From: Streptomyces sp. NBC_00377
GTDB taxonomy: Bacteria; Actinomycetota; Actinomycetes; Streptomycetales; Streptomycetaceae
Assembly: GCF_036075115.1 (NCBI RefSeq)
Contig: NZ_CP107958.1
Coordinates: forward strand, 8,308,001 to 8,372,000
Direction of reading: 5' to 3'
DNA length: 64,000 bases
The notes under the pieces are model-generated. The model was given only the letters and a program-made list of their open reading frames with translations, was not told where the DNA came from and did no database searches. Positions within the stretch are counted from its first letter, which is position 1; the number at the start of each line of letters is the position of its first letter. A program made the translations under genes and the position numbers. Below, piece after piece: positions 8,726 to 16,529 of the stretch.

Positions 8726-9090
8726 GGCTTCGCCTCCCGGCCCGGCACGGCGGCAATGGTCCGGACCAATATGGCGTGGCGGTGCGCGCACAGCAAGAGG
8801 GCCGACCGGTCCGAGGGCAGCCACCCCGCGACCGCTTCCGGCGGCTACGTATGCCGGGCCCTCGCGGCTGAACCGGCCCCGAGCGCGCCTGAGTTCGGGG
8901 CACGCGTCCCAGGCCGGTGGCGCGGACCGCTGTCATCGCTGATCCCGCGCCGGCGGAGCGGCCCGGGGACCCGGACCCGAGACGGCGGCCGGGCCCCGGA
9001 CCCCTGCCACCCCGTCGGCTCCCCGCCGCGCACCCGCCACCTGTCGGCCGCCCCCCGCCGGGCACCGTGGCGCGTTCCCCGTCGGCTCCC
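8726..9090. other. Intergenic stretch without recognisable gene
   Basis: Between the FN3 gene and the minisatellite there is GC-rich sequence in which long open frames exist on both strands but none has protein-like composition (mostly Arg, Pro, Gly and Ala). It must contain the promoter of the FN3 gene; I see no clear operator. Confidence 0.5.
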
Positions 9091-9099
9091 TGCGGCCCT

Positions 9100-9413
9100 G
9101 CGGCCCGTCGGCCTGTCGCGCCTGTCGCGCCTGCGGCTCGTCGGCTCGTCGGCCTGTCGCGCCTGCGGCTCGTCGGCTCGTCGGCCTGTCGCGCCTGCGG
9201 CCCGTCGGCCCGTCGGCCCGTCGCGCCTGCGGCCCGTCGGCCCGTCGCCCTCTCGGCCTGTCGCCCTCTCGGCCTGTCGCCCTCTCGGACTGTCGGCCCG
9301 TAGGCCCGTAGGCCCGTAGGCCCGTCGGCCCGTCGGCCCGTAGGCCCGTAGGCCCGTAGGCCCGTCGGCCTCTCGGACTGTCGGCCCGTCGCGCTGTCGC
9401 GCCGTCGGCCCGC
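9100..9413. repeat. Degenerate 9-bp minisatellite (GCCCGTCGG type)
   Basis: About 300 bases are built from units related to GCCCGTCGG, with variants such as GCCCGTAGG, GCCTGTCGC, GCTCGTCGG and GCCTCTCGG. The 9-bp period keeps every frame open. On the minus strand it would read as Gly-Pro-Thr-Gly-Arg-Arg-type repeats. No start site or flanking domain supports a gene. It lies between the FN3 gene and the chitosanase. Confidence 0.85.
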
Positions 9414-9560
9414 CGGGCAGCGTGGCGCGTTCCCCGCCGTACGTCGCGCCCCGTGGCGCGTGTCTCCGTGCTCCGTACGGCCCCCTCAGGGTGGCCCCAG
9501 GGTGCGGTCGACACCAGATTGTCCTGGGTGTCCGCATGCCCCTACGAGAGGGTCCGTATC

Positions 9561-10529
9561 GTGCGTGTCCAGTCGCTGACGCTGGCGGCGGCCGGCTTTG
9601 CCCTGCTGGCCCCGACCGTCTCACCCGCCGCCCCCCGCCCGCCCCTCGGCGCCTTCGGGGCACCGGCGTCCCGGCAGGAGGGCTCGGTCCGCGCCGCAGA
9701 CCTGTTGGCCCGGGTCCGTGACTGCACCCCGGTGTCCCGCGGCCGCTACCGGACCGACGACGACACCCCGCCCACGATCCCGGTCTGCGGCACCGACGGG
9801 GCGGTGTTCTGGACGGCCGACATGGACATCGACTGCGACGGCCGCCCGGGCCCGGACTGCAACAGCCGCACCGACCCGCTGTTCTCCAGCGCCACGGCCT
9901 ACCAGCAGTCCGACGGCCGCTATCTGAGCGCCGAGACACTGCCCTACATCGTGGTGCCCGGTGTGAGCGCCATCTGGAACCACCGTGACCACGGGGTGGG
10001 CGGCGGCTCGGTCGCGGCCGTCGTCTACCGGGACCGGGTGCAGTACGCGGTCGTCGGCGACACGGGACCCCGCGAGATCATCGGTGAGGCGTCGTACGCC
10101 ACCGCCAAGGCGCTCGGCATCCGCCCCGACCCGCGCGGCGGCGGCACCCCCTCCGGCGTCACGTACATCGTCTTCAAGAACTCCCGGGCGACCCCGATCG
10201 AGAGCCACGCGTCCGCGGTGGAGGTGGGGCAGCGGCTGGCACGGCTGTTCACGCGGGGCGCGGCCGAGGACTCCCGTGTGCCGCAGGCGCCGTGGGACGA
10301 AGGGGCGCCCGCCGAACCTTCGGAGTCACCGCAGGGTGACGGAGGCGCGGCGGGGCCGACGGGGACCCACGGCAACGGTGGAGCAGCCCTCGAGAAGCCG
10401 AGGCCCCGGGGGAACCCGGCGACGCGGGACGACGACGCGGCACAGCAGGAGCGGGGGGACGCGGACGACCCGGAGCCCCAGGAGGACGCGGACACCGATG
10501 AGGGCGAGGGGGACGAGGACAGCCCGTAG
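9561..10529 (+). CDS. Secreted glycoside hydrolase family 75 chitosanase with acidic tail
   Basis: The 322-residue product has a short signal peptide (about 1-24), the GH75 catalytic domain (about 43-250) and a disordered, strongly acidic tail (about 255-322). GH75 hallmarks are FWTADMDIDCDG, YIVVPGVSAIW, AAVVYRDRVQYAVVGDTGP, IIGEASYA and VTYIVFKNS. The two catalytic acids expected from fungal GH75 enzymes, an Asp and a Glu nine residues apart, correspond to Asp167 and Glu176. The enzyme would hydrolyse beta-1,4 bonds in chitosan outside the cell. The GTG at 9561 follows GAGAGGG and begins the signal peptide. The tail is rich in Asp, Glu, Pro and Gly and has no recognised binding domain. Confidence 0.92.
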   Translation: MRVQSLTLAAAGFALLAPTVSPAAPRPPLGAFGAPASRQEGSVRAADLLARVRDCTPVSRGRYRTDDDTPPTIPVCGTDGAVFWTADMDIDCDGRPGPDCNSRTDPLFSSATAYQQSDGRYLSAETLPYIVVPGVSAIWNHRDHGVGGGSVAAVVYRDRVQYAVVGDTGPREIIGEASYATAKALGIRPDPRGGGTPSGVTYIVFKNSRATPIESHASAVEVGQRLARLFTRGAAEDSRVPQAPWDEGAPAEPSESPQGDGGAAGPTGTHGNGGAALEKPRPRGNPATRDDDAAQQERGDADDPEPQEDADTDEGEGDEDSP

Positions 10530-10580
10530 ACGAAAGGCCCGACCCGACGCCGGGCGTGCGGGCCGGGACGGACGTGGTTC

Positions 10581-10608
10581 CCCGGCGCCCCCTCATGACG
10601 GCGCCGGG
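10581..10608. terminator. Bidirectional hairpin between chitosanase and dhaM
   Basis: CCCGGCGCC (10581-10589) pairs with GGCGCCGGG (10600-10608) around a 10-base loop. It sits between two convergent genes and could end transcription of both. Confidence 0.65.
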
Positions 10609-10646
10609 CGGCGGTCCGGCCCGCACGGCGCCCCCACCGAGACCCG

Positions 10647-11057
10647 TCACACCTTCCGGTAGTCGTACGCCTCCTTGGCCGCCTCCTCGACCGTGTCCAG
10701 GTCGGCACCGGTCGCCGCCGTCACCACCGCGGCCACCGCGCCCTCGACGAACGGGGCGTCCACCAGCCGGGCCGTCTCGGGCAGTTCGTCGCCCTCCGCG
10801 AGCATGGCCTTGACCGTGAGGACCGCGCTGCCCAGGTCGACCAGGACCGCGACCCCGGCGCCCCGGTCCACGGAGGCGGCAGCGGCGGCGATCAGCTCGG
10901 CGCTCGTGCCCAGTCCGCCGCCCTCCGTGCCGCCCGCCGCCGCGACCGGTACGACCGGGCCGCCCCCCACGAGGCCCTGCGCCAGCCCGGCCACCGCCAC
11001 GGCGACCTCGGCACTGTGCGACACCAGTACGATGCCCACCAGTTTCTCGTCGCTCAC
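10647..11057 (-). CDS. dhaM: Dihydroxyacetone kinase phosphotransfer subunit DhaM (EIIA-like)
   Basis: The 136-residue protein is the EIIA-Man-like domain of DhaM. It begins VGIVLVSHSAEVA, in which the His is the expected phosphorylation site, and continues with the Gly-rich GGGLGTSAE loop and LVDLGSAVLTVKAML. It would pass phosphate from the PTS (EI and HPr) to DhaL-ADP. The HPr and EI-like extensions of E. coli DhaM are absent, as in many actinobacteria. GTG 11057 is used; it lies only 7 bases after dhaL, so the two are translationally close. It is the last gene of dhaKLM. Confidence 0.9.
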   Translation of the reverse strand: MSDEKLVGIVLVSHSAEVAVAVAGLAQGLVGGGPVVPVAAAGGTEGGGLGTSAELIAAAAASVDRGAGVAVLVDLGSAVLTVKAMLAEGDELPETARLVDAPFVEGAVAAVVTAATGADLDTVEEAAKEAYDYRKV

Positions 11058-11064
11058 CTGTGCC

Positions 11065-11676
11065 TCACTCCCCGCCCGTGCCGGCGTCGGTATCGACCAG
11101 GGCGGCGATGAGCAGTGCCGCCGAGGTGGCCCCCGGATCCTGGTGCCCGATGCTGCGCTCGCCCAGATAGCTGGCCCGGCCCTTGCGGGCCTGTAGCGGT
11201 GTCGTCGCCTCGGCGCCCTGCTCGGCGGCGGCACGGGCGGCGCCGAAGCCGTCGGGGAGGGCGTCGACGGCCGGCACCAGCGCGTCGATCATGGTCTTGT
11301 CGCCGGGCGCGGCGCCGCCGAGCTGCATCACGGCGTCCACACCCGCGCGCAGGGCCTCGGCGAACCGACCCTCGTCCACCTCCGCCGCGTCCCCGAGGTC
11401 CTTGCCGGTGCGGCGCAGGAGTGTGCCGTACAGCGGTCCCGAGGCACCGCCGACCGTCGAGATCAGCTGGCGTCCCGCGAGCACCAGGACGGCGCCGGGG
11501 GTCTCCGGGGCCTCCTTCTCCAGCGCCGCCTTCACCGCGGTGAAGCCCCGCCGGAGGTTGCTGCCGTGATCCGCGTCCCCGATGGGCGAGTCGAGGGCGG
11601 TGAGCCGGTCCGCCTCGCGGTCGACGGACGCGGCGGTCGCGGTCATCCAACGGCGGAAGAAGTCGGCGTCGAGCAC
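11065..11676 (-). CDS. dhaL: Dihydroxyacetone kinase subunit DhaL (nucleotide-binding)
   Basis: The 203-residue product shows DhaL signatures: SPIGDADHGSN (Mg-ADP ligands), TVGGASGPLYG, PGDKTMIDAL and the C-terminal RKGRASYLGERSIGHQDPGA. It holds a tightly bound ADP that is phosphorylated by DhaM and phosphorylates dihydroxyacetone bound to DhaK. An ATG at 11691 is in frame, but its codons overlap a strong AAGGAGAT ribosome site that points to the GTG at 11676, giving the usual start MLDADFFRRW. It is the middle gene of the operon. Confidence 0.93.
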   Translation of the reverse strand: MLDADFFRRWMTATAASVDREADRLTALDSPIGDADHGSNLRRGFTAVKAALEKEAPETPGAVLVLAGRQLISTVGGASGPLYGTLLRRTGKDLGDAAEVDEGRFAEALRAGVDAVMQLGGAAPGDKTMIDALVPAVDALPDGFGAARAAAEQGAEATTPLQARKGRASYLGERSIGHQDPGATSAALLIAALVDTDAGTGGE

Positions 11677-11728
11677 TGGATCTCCTTGCATGGTCGGTAC
11701 GGTCGGAGCGCCTGTCCCTGTTCCTGGC

Positions 11729-12721
11729 TCACACTCCCCAGCGCAGTCCCGCGGTCCGCACCGGCGCGTCCCAGAGCCGCAGCAGGTCCTCGTCCACCTG
11801 GCACAGGGTCACCGAGGCGCCGGCCATGTCGAGGGACGTCACGTAGTTGCCCACGAGCGTCCGGGCGACGGCCACCCCGCGTCCGGCCAGCAGACGCTGC
11901 ACCTCGGCGTTGAAGCCGTACAGCTCCAGCAACGGCGTCGCGCCCATGCCGTTGACCAGGACCAGGACGGGATTGCGGGGCGACAGGTCGTCCAGGATCG
12001 CCTGGACCGCGAAGTCGGCGATCTCACCGGAGGTCATCATCGCCCGCCGCTCCCGGCCGGGCTCCCCGTGGATGCCGACGCCCAGCTCCAGCTCGCCGGG
12101 CGGCAGATCGAAGGTCGGGCTGCCCTTGGCCGGTGTCGTGCACGCGCTGAGCGCCACGCCGAAACTCCGGGAGTTCTCGTTGACCTGCCGGGCGAGCGCC
12201 TCCACCCGCTCCAGCGGCTGACCCTCCTCGGCCGCCGCCCCCGCGATCTTCTCCACGAACAGCGTCGCGCCCGTACCGCGCCGGCCGGCCGTGTAGAGGC
12301 TGTCGGTCACGGCCACGTCGTCGTCGACCAGCACCTTGGCGACCTGTATGCCCTCGTCCTCGGCCAGCTCGGCGGCCATGTCGAAGTTGAGCACATCGCC
12401 CGTGTAGTTCTTGACGATGAACAGCACTCCCGCCCCGCCGTCCACGGCCGCCGCGGCCCGCGCCATCTGATCCGGCACCGGCGAGGTGAACACCTCGCCC
12501 GGGCAGGCCGCCGAGAGCATCCCGAGCCCGACGAATCCGCCGTGCAGCGGCTCGTGCCCCGAGCCGCCGCCGGACACCAGCCCCACCTTCCCGGCCACCG
12601 GTGCGTCCCGTCGCACGATCACCCGGTTCTCGACATCCACGGTCAGCTCGGGATGGGCGGCCGCCATGCCGCGCAGCGCGTCCGCGACCACGGTCTCCGG
12701 AACGTTGATCAACATCTTCAT
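11729..12721 (-). CDS. dhaK: Dihydroxyacetone kinase subunit DhaK (substrate-binding)
   Basis: The 330-residue protein has the DhaK motifs LVSGGGSGHEPLHGGFVG and KNYTGDVLNFDMA, and GVGIHGEPG, whose His forms the covalent hemiaminal with dihydroxyacetone. DhaK, DhaL and DhaM together convert dihydroxyacetone to dihydroxyacetone phosphate using PEP through the PTS. ATG 12721 follows CAGGAGGTACC, a near-perfect ribosome site. It is the first gene of dhaKLM, with 52 bases to dhaL. No DhaR or DhaS regulator is adjacent. Confidence 0.95.
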   Translation of the reverse strand: MKMLINVPETVVADALRGMAAAHPELTVDVENRVIVRRDAPVAGKVGLVSGGGSGHEPLHGGFVGLGMLSAACPGEVFTSPVPDQMARAAAAVDGGAGVLFIVKNYTGDVLNFDMAAELAEDEGIQVAKVLVDDDVAVTDSLYTAGRRGTGATLFVEKIAGAAAEEGQPLERVEALARQVNENSRSFGVALSACTTPAKGSPTFDLPPGELELGVGIHGEPGRERRAMMTSGEIADFAVQAILDDLSPRNPVLVLVNGMGATPLLELYGFNAEVQRLLAGRGVAVARTLVGNYVTSLDMAGASVTLCQVDEDLLRLWDAPVRTAGLRWGV

Positions 12722-13128
12722 CGGTACCTCCTGATGGAGCCGGCAGATGTGCCCGGTCTCGATTTTCGCAACTCGGGGCGGAGTGAGCCAGTCAGCGGTC
12801 CCTGCGGTCCGGTCGGCCGGGGCCGCTCGACGGCGGGCTCCCGCGGCGTCGGCACCGATTCGGTGCCGGGTCCGATGACGCGTGATCATGTGAGGCCGGG
12901 CCCCCGCAGACGGTTCGGTGTTCGGGAAGGCTGCTCCCGGCAGTATCCGTCCTGAGGCGGCGGGGGTCACGGGGGCGGGAGCCGCCGGCCACGGTCGGAG
13001 CCCGCCGTCCGCTACCCACTATGGCCCCCCGGTCCGACGGGTGCCGTGTCGATCCGCCGACGTCGGGAACCCGGGGGCGTGGACGGGTCCGGCCCGGAGC
13101 CGTCCTGCTCACGCTGGAGGTGTGCGAC
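12722..13128. other. Divergent promoter region, dhaK and hemerythrin genes
   Basis: About 400 bases separate the two divergent starts. Open frames here have no protein-like composition. I see GC-rich imperfect inverted repeats but no operator I can name. Confidence 0.5.
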
Positions 13129-13692
13129 ATGGGTCATGGTGGGAACGTCGTCGACGAGCTGATGACCGATCACCGCGAGGTCGAGGAGTTCTTCGGCCGG
13201 ATCGAGGCGCTGCCGTCCGGGTCCAGGGACCGCAAGCTGTTCGCGGACCGGGCCACGATGGAACTGGTCCGGCATTCGGTGGCCGAGGAGGCGTACCTCT
13301 ACCCGGCGGTGCGCGAGCACGTGCCGGGCGGCGAGGCCCTGGCCGACAGGGAACTCGAGGACCACGCGCGGGCCGAACAGATCATGAAGGATCTGGAGGG
13401 CTGCGACCCGGGCGATCCCGAGTTCGACCGGCTGGTCACGGTGCTGATGAGCGAGATCCGTGCACACATCGCCGACGAGGAGCAGAACCTGTTCCCGAGG
13501 CTGCGCGCGGTGTGCCCGGCGGAGGCCCTCGACGACCTGGGCGACAAGGTGCGCAAGGCGAAGAAGACGGCTCCGACGCGTCCCCACCCGGCCGCCCCGG
13601 ACAAGCCCCCGGCCAACAAGATGCTGGCCCCCGGCGTCGGAATGGTCGACCGGCTGCGCGACGCGCTGACCGGCCGGGGCAAGAGCGGCTGA
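13129..13692 (+). CDS. Hemerythrin HHE-domain protein
   Basis: The 187-residue protein carries two HHE repeats giving the di-iron ligands of hemerythrin-like proteins: LMTDHREVEEFF, LVRHSVAEEAYLYP, LEDHARAEQIM and IRAHIADEEQNLFP. The C-terminal 55 residues are Lys/Pro/Ala-rich and probably unstructured. Such proteins bind O2 or NO, or act in iron and oxidative stress defence in the cytoplasm. The ATG at 13129 follows CTGGAGG. Stress regulation is likely by analogy but not visible in the sequence. Confidence 0.92.
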   Translation: MGHGGNVVDELMTDHREVEEFFGRIEALPSGSRDRKLFADRATMELVRHSVAEEAYLYPAVREHVPGGEALADRELEDHARAEQIMKDLEGCDPGDPEFDRLVTVLMSEIRAHIADEEQNLFPRLRAVCPAEALDDLGDKVRKAKKTAPTRPHPAAPDKPPANKMLAPGVGMVDRLRDALTGRGKSG

Positions 13693-13846
13693 CGTCCGTC
13701 CCGCTGCCCTTCGACACGGGCTCGCACCCGCACGGCACTCTCCACCGGCGTGCTGTCGACGGGGCTCCTCCAGGGCGGCGCGAAGGCCGCTTCACTGCCG
13801 TTGGGCCCGCTGGGCGGCCCGGCGGCTCCGAGTGGGCGTGGCGCCC

Positions 13847-13996
13847 GTACGGCGACGGGCCCTATGCCGACGGCTCCTATGGCGACGGACCACATGGCGG
13901 CAGGCCATACGGCGATGGACCACACGGCGGCAGGCCATACGGCGACGGACCACACGGCGGCAGGCCATACGGCGACGGACCACATGGCGGCAGGCC
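13847..13996 (+). repeat. 15/30-bp tandem repeat with synonymous-only variation
   Basis: Units alternate GGCGACGGACCACAC and GGCGGCAGGCCATAC. Three 30-bp copies (13891-13980) follow degenerate 15-bp units, and a partial fourth ends near 13996. Read in one forward frame they give repeated Tyr-Gly-Asp-Gly-Pro-His-Gly-Gly-Arg-Pro. Within the 30-bp copies all base differences fall in third positions of that frame. There is no convincing start codon, so this may be the remnant of a Gly/Tyr-rich protein gene. Confidence 0.8.
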
Positions 13997-14032
13997 GGGC
14001 CATACGGCGGGTCGGTGGCCCCCGCCGTGCCG

Positions 14033-14680
14033 TCAGGCGATCAGCGCCTGGCCCCGGCCGAGGCGGTCGAGGAGCGGGTCGCGGTGGAGGGCGGCCACCG
14101 GGGCGAGAAGGTCGGGGTGGCGCAGCAGCGCCGCAGCCTGCTGGTCATGGTGGTCGGGTGCGGTCAGACGCCGGAAGTCCGGCGGTGTCCCCCCGGTGTG
14201 CTCGCTTCCGGCGAGCCCGCCCAGCGCACCCGCGGCCAGTGCCGGATCGGCGAGCAGACAGGCCGCCCAACTGGCCACCACCTCGTCCACCCAGCTGCGC
14301 CAGGCCGCGTCGTCCGGGTCCCGCTCGGCGTCCGCGTCCGCGCCGCTGATCCGGTCCAGCCGGGCGGAGCCGCCCGGACCCGCCAGGCCCAGCAGTGCGG
14401 CGTCCGTGGCGGTCGGGTAGCGCAGCCAGGCCGCGACGGTCACGGCCTGGCGGGCCTGCGCCTCGCACAGGGCGCCGGCGAGCGCGCCGCCGCTCGCCGG
14501 GTAGGCGCCGGTGAGCCATTGCGTGGTGGCGGCGATGACGGGAGAGAGGTCTGCGAGCACGGAGCCGTCCCAGGGGTTCGCGCAGGAGGCGGGGGAAGCG
14601 GGAGGAGGGGGAGAAGCGGGAGAGGGGGCGAAGCGGGGAAATCTCTGAGACCGTAGCCTGCGGCACGCCTCGGACGACAT
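14033..14680 (-). CDS. Hypothetical helical protein
   Basis: The 215-residue reading frame has good codon bias and an Ala/Leu/Trp-rich helical composition without membrane segments. The first 40 residues are Pro/Ser-rich and low-complexity, so the real start might be inside, near the sequence VLADLSPVIAATTQWL. The ribosome site before ATG 14680 is weak. I do not recognise the family. The gene diverges from the DUF2071 gene. Confidence 0.65.
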   Translation of the reverse strand: MSSEACRRLRSQRFPRFAPSPASPPPPASPASCANPWDGSVLADLSPVIAATTQWLTGAYPASGGALAGALCEAQARQAVTVAAWLRYPTATDAALLGLAGPGGSARLDRISGADADAERDPDDAAWRSWVDEVVASWAACLLADPALAAGALGGLAGSEHTGGTPPDFRRLTAPDHHDQQAAALLRHPDLLAPVAALHRDPLLDRLGRGQALIA

Positions 14681-14830
14681 GGCCGAGCGCTCACCACCCG
14701 CGTGGTCTCGGCCACAGCCCGAGCGGTGCGTGCTCCCCGGCCCGCCCCGCCATGTGCCTCCGGCCCTGCCCGTGCGCGCGCCCCGTCCCCCGGCACGGGG
14801 CCGTCGTCCGCTCTCTGTGATACTGACGCG

Positions 14831-15625
14831 GTGCCGTCGACACCGCGCCCACAGGTCCTGGCCACACCGCGTCCCATCACCCCCGACGCGCCGGACGCGA
14901 TAGCGCGCCCCTTGCTCACCCAGTCCTGGCTGGATCTCACCTTCCTCCACTGGGCGGCGGACCCGGCCGACGTGGCCGGTCTGCTGCCGGCGGGGACAGT
15001 GCCGGACACCCTGGACGGCGTGACGTACGTCGGTCTGGTGGCGTTCCGGATGCACCGCGTCGGCTGGTTCCGTCTCCCGGGCGTTCCCTACCTGGGGTCG
15101 TTCCCCGAGACGAACGTCCGGCTCTACTCGGTCGACGCGCACGGGCGGCGGGGCGTGGTCTTCCGCTCGCTCGACGCGTCCCGCCTGCTGCCGGTGGCCG
15201 TGGCCAGGATCGGCTTCCGCCTGCCCTACGTCTGGTCCCGCATGGCGATCGAAGCCGACGCCGACGCCGACACCGTCACCTACACCAGCCGCCGTCGCCT
15301 GTCCGGCCCGGGCGGTGCCCGCAGCCGGATCACCGTGCGGGTGGGCGAACGCATCGGTGAACCGACCGCGCTGGAGCACTTCCTGACCGCGCGCTGGGGC
15401 ATGCACAGCGCGTTCTTCGGCCGGTCGATGTACCTGCCCAACGCCCACCCGCGCTGGCCGCTGCACCGGGCGGAGCTCCTGGAGTGCGAGGAGAACCTGG
15501 TGGTGGCGGCGGGTCTGCCGGCGCCGGCCGGGGACCCGGTGAGCGTCCTGTACTCCCCGGGCGTCCCGGCCCGCTTCGACCGCCCCGCCCGCCCCCACCG
15601 CCCGGCGGGCATCCCGACTCCCTGA
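14831..15625 (+). CDS. DUF2071 (YqjF-like) family protein
   Basis: The 264-residue product matches DUF2071: LTFLHWAADPADVAGLLPAG, TYVGLVAFRMHRV, YLGSFPETNVRLYSVD, and a C-terminal part with WGMHSAFFGRSMYLPN. The family is related in fold to acetoacetate decarboxylase, and its function is unknown in bacteria. GTG 14831 is chosen because the frame upstream is low in protein character. It is cytoplasmic by sequence. Confidence 0.82.
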   Translation: MPSTPRPQVLATPRPITPDAPDAIARPLLTQSWLDLTFLHWAADPADVAGLLPAGTVPDTLDGVTYVGLVAFRMHRVGWFRLPGVPYLGSFPETNVRLYSVDAHGRRGVVFRSLDASRLLPVAVARIGFRLPYVWSRMAIEADADADTVTYTSRRRLSGPGGARSRITVRVGERIGEPTALEHFLTARWGMHSAFFGRSMYLPNAHPRWPLHRAELLECEENLVVAAGLPAPAGDPVSVLYSPGVPARFDRPARPHRPAGIPTP

Positions 15626-15809
15626 CCGTCCACGGGCCGCACCCGACCCCATCCCGGCTCGAACCGCTCGCCCGGACCGCCCTGGACTCCGGCACCATCC
15701 CGAGCGCCTCCCCGGTCGGACCGACCGGGGACACCTGGAGCGCCGTCGTCGGATGACCGCGCAGGCCCGCGGGGCGACAGCGGGAGATCCGCTCAGTAGG
15801 CTCCCCGGC

Positions 15810-16271
15810 ATGCGGATCTCCGTTTCCTCGGACATGGACGAACCAGTGGCCCGCGCACTCGTCGCGGAGCTGCGCGGGCGCGGCCACGACGTGGTGCCGC
15901 ACGGCGCGCTGCGGCCCGGCGACGACCCGCAGTGGGCGGCGTGCTCGGCGGCGGCGGCCCGGGACGTGGCCGACGGGACTGCCGAGCAGGCGGTGGTGTG
16001 CTGCTGGACCGGCACCGGCGCCTCGATCGCCGCGAACAAGGTGCCCGGCGTCCGGGCCGCCCTGTGCGCCGACGCCTACACCGCCGACGGCGCCCGCCGC
16101 TGGAACGACGCCAACGTCCTCGCCCTCAGCCTGCGCCTGACGTCCGAGCCGCTGCTCAAGGAGATCCTCGACGCCTGGTTCGCGGCCGAGGGCGGTGGGG
16201 ACGCCGAGGACCGGCGCAACGTGGCCCAGGTCGACGCACTCGACGCCGCCCGCCCGCGCTCCGCCGGCTAG
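15810..16271 (+). CDS. RpiB/LacA/LacB-family sugar-phosphate isomerase
   Basis: The 153-residue protein has the family core: VVCCWTGTGASIAANK with the catalytic-type Cys, PGVRAALCADAYTADGAR, and NDANVLALSLR. In ribose-5-phosphate isomerase B the corresponding loop carries a His or Asp after the ALC segment, whereas here it reads Ala-Asp-Ala-Tyr. The substrate may therefore not be ribose 5-phosphate. ATG 15810 gives the expected MRISVSSDMDEP start. It lies upstream of the phosphoketolase gene, which would use pentose phosphates, but 258 bases of repeats separate them. Confidence 0.85.
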   Translation: MRISVSSDMDEPVARALVAELRGRGHDVVPHGALRPGDDPQWAACSAAAARDVADGTAEQAVVCCWTGTGASIAANKVPGVRAALCADAYTADGARRWNDANVLALSLRLTSEPLLKEILDAWFAAEGGGDAEDRRNVAQVDALDAARPRSAG

Positions 16272-16278
16272 GACCACG

Positions 16279-16398
16279 CCCGGCTCGCCGTCGCCGAAGC
16301 CGGGTCCCGGGGATCGCGCCCGGCTCGCCGTCGCCGAAGCCGGATACCGGGGATCGCTTCCGCCTCGCCCGGCCGCAGCCGGGTACCCGGGGCCGCGG
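16279..16398. repeat. 40-bp tandem repeat, three copies
   Basis: Copies 16279-16318 and 16319-16358 are nearly identical (two or three differences), and 16359-16398 is a degenerate third. Each contains CCCGGCT...AGCCGG arms that could form a small hairpin. It lies between the isomerase and phosphoketolase genes and may end transcription or act in the phosphoketolase leader. Confidence 0.8.
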
Positions 16399-16529
16399 CC
16401 CTCTTACGGACGGCTTCGCTCCTCCGTATGGCCCGCTCGGCCCTGTCGGGTACCCGGCGGCCGCGAGAGGGTGAGGACGTACGGGCCGGCACGTACCTCC
16501 GAGCGACCCGATCCGGAAGGGAACCCGAG

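Noticed and set aside
8933..9514. Minus-strand frame coding for Gly-Pro-Thr-Gly-Arg repeats, which could suggest a collagen-like protein
   Set aside because: The repeat period is 9, so every frame is open; the Gly spacing is irregular, and there is no start site, signal peptide or flanking domain.
9480..9560. DasR (dre) or CsnR operator before the chitosanase
   Set aside because: I found only GGTGCGGTCGACACC, which does not fit the dre consensus, and no CsnR-type palindrome.
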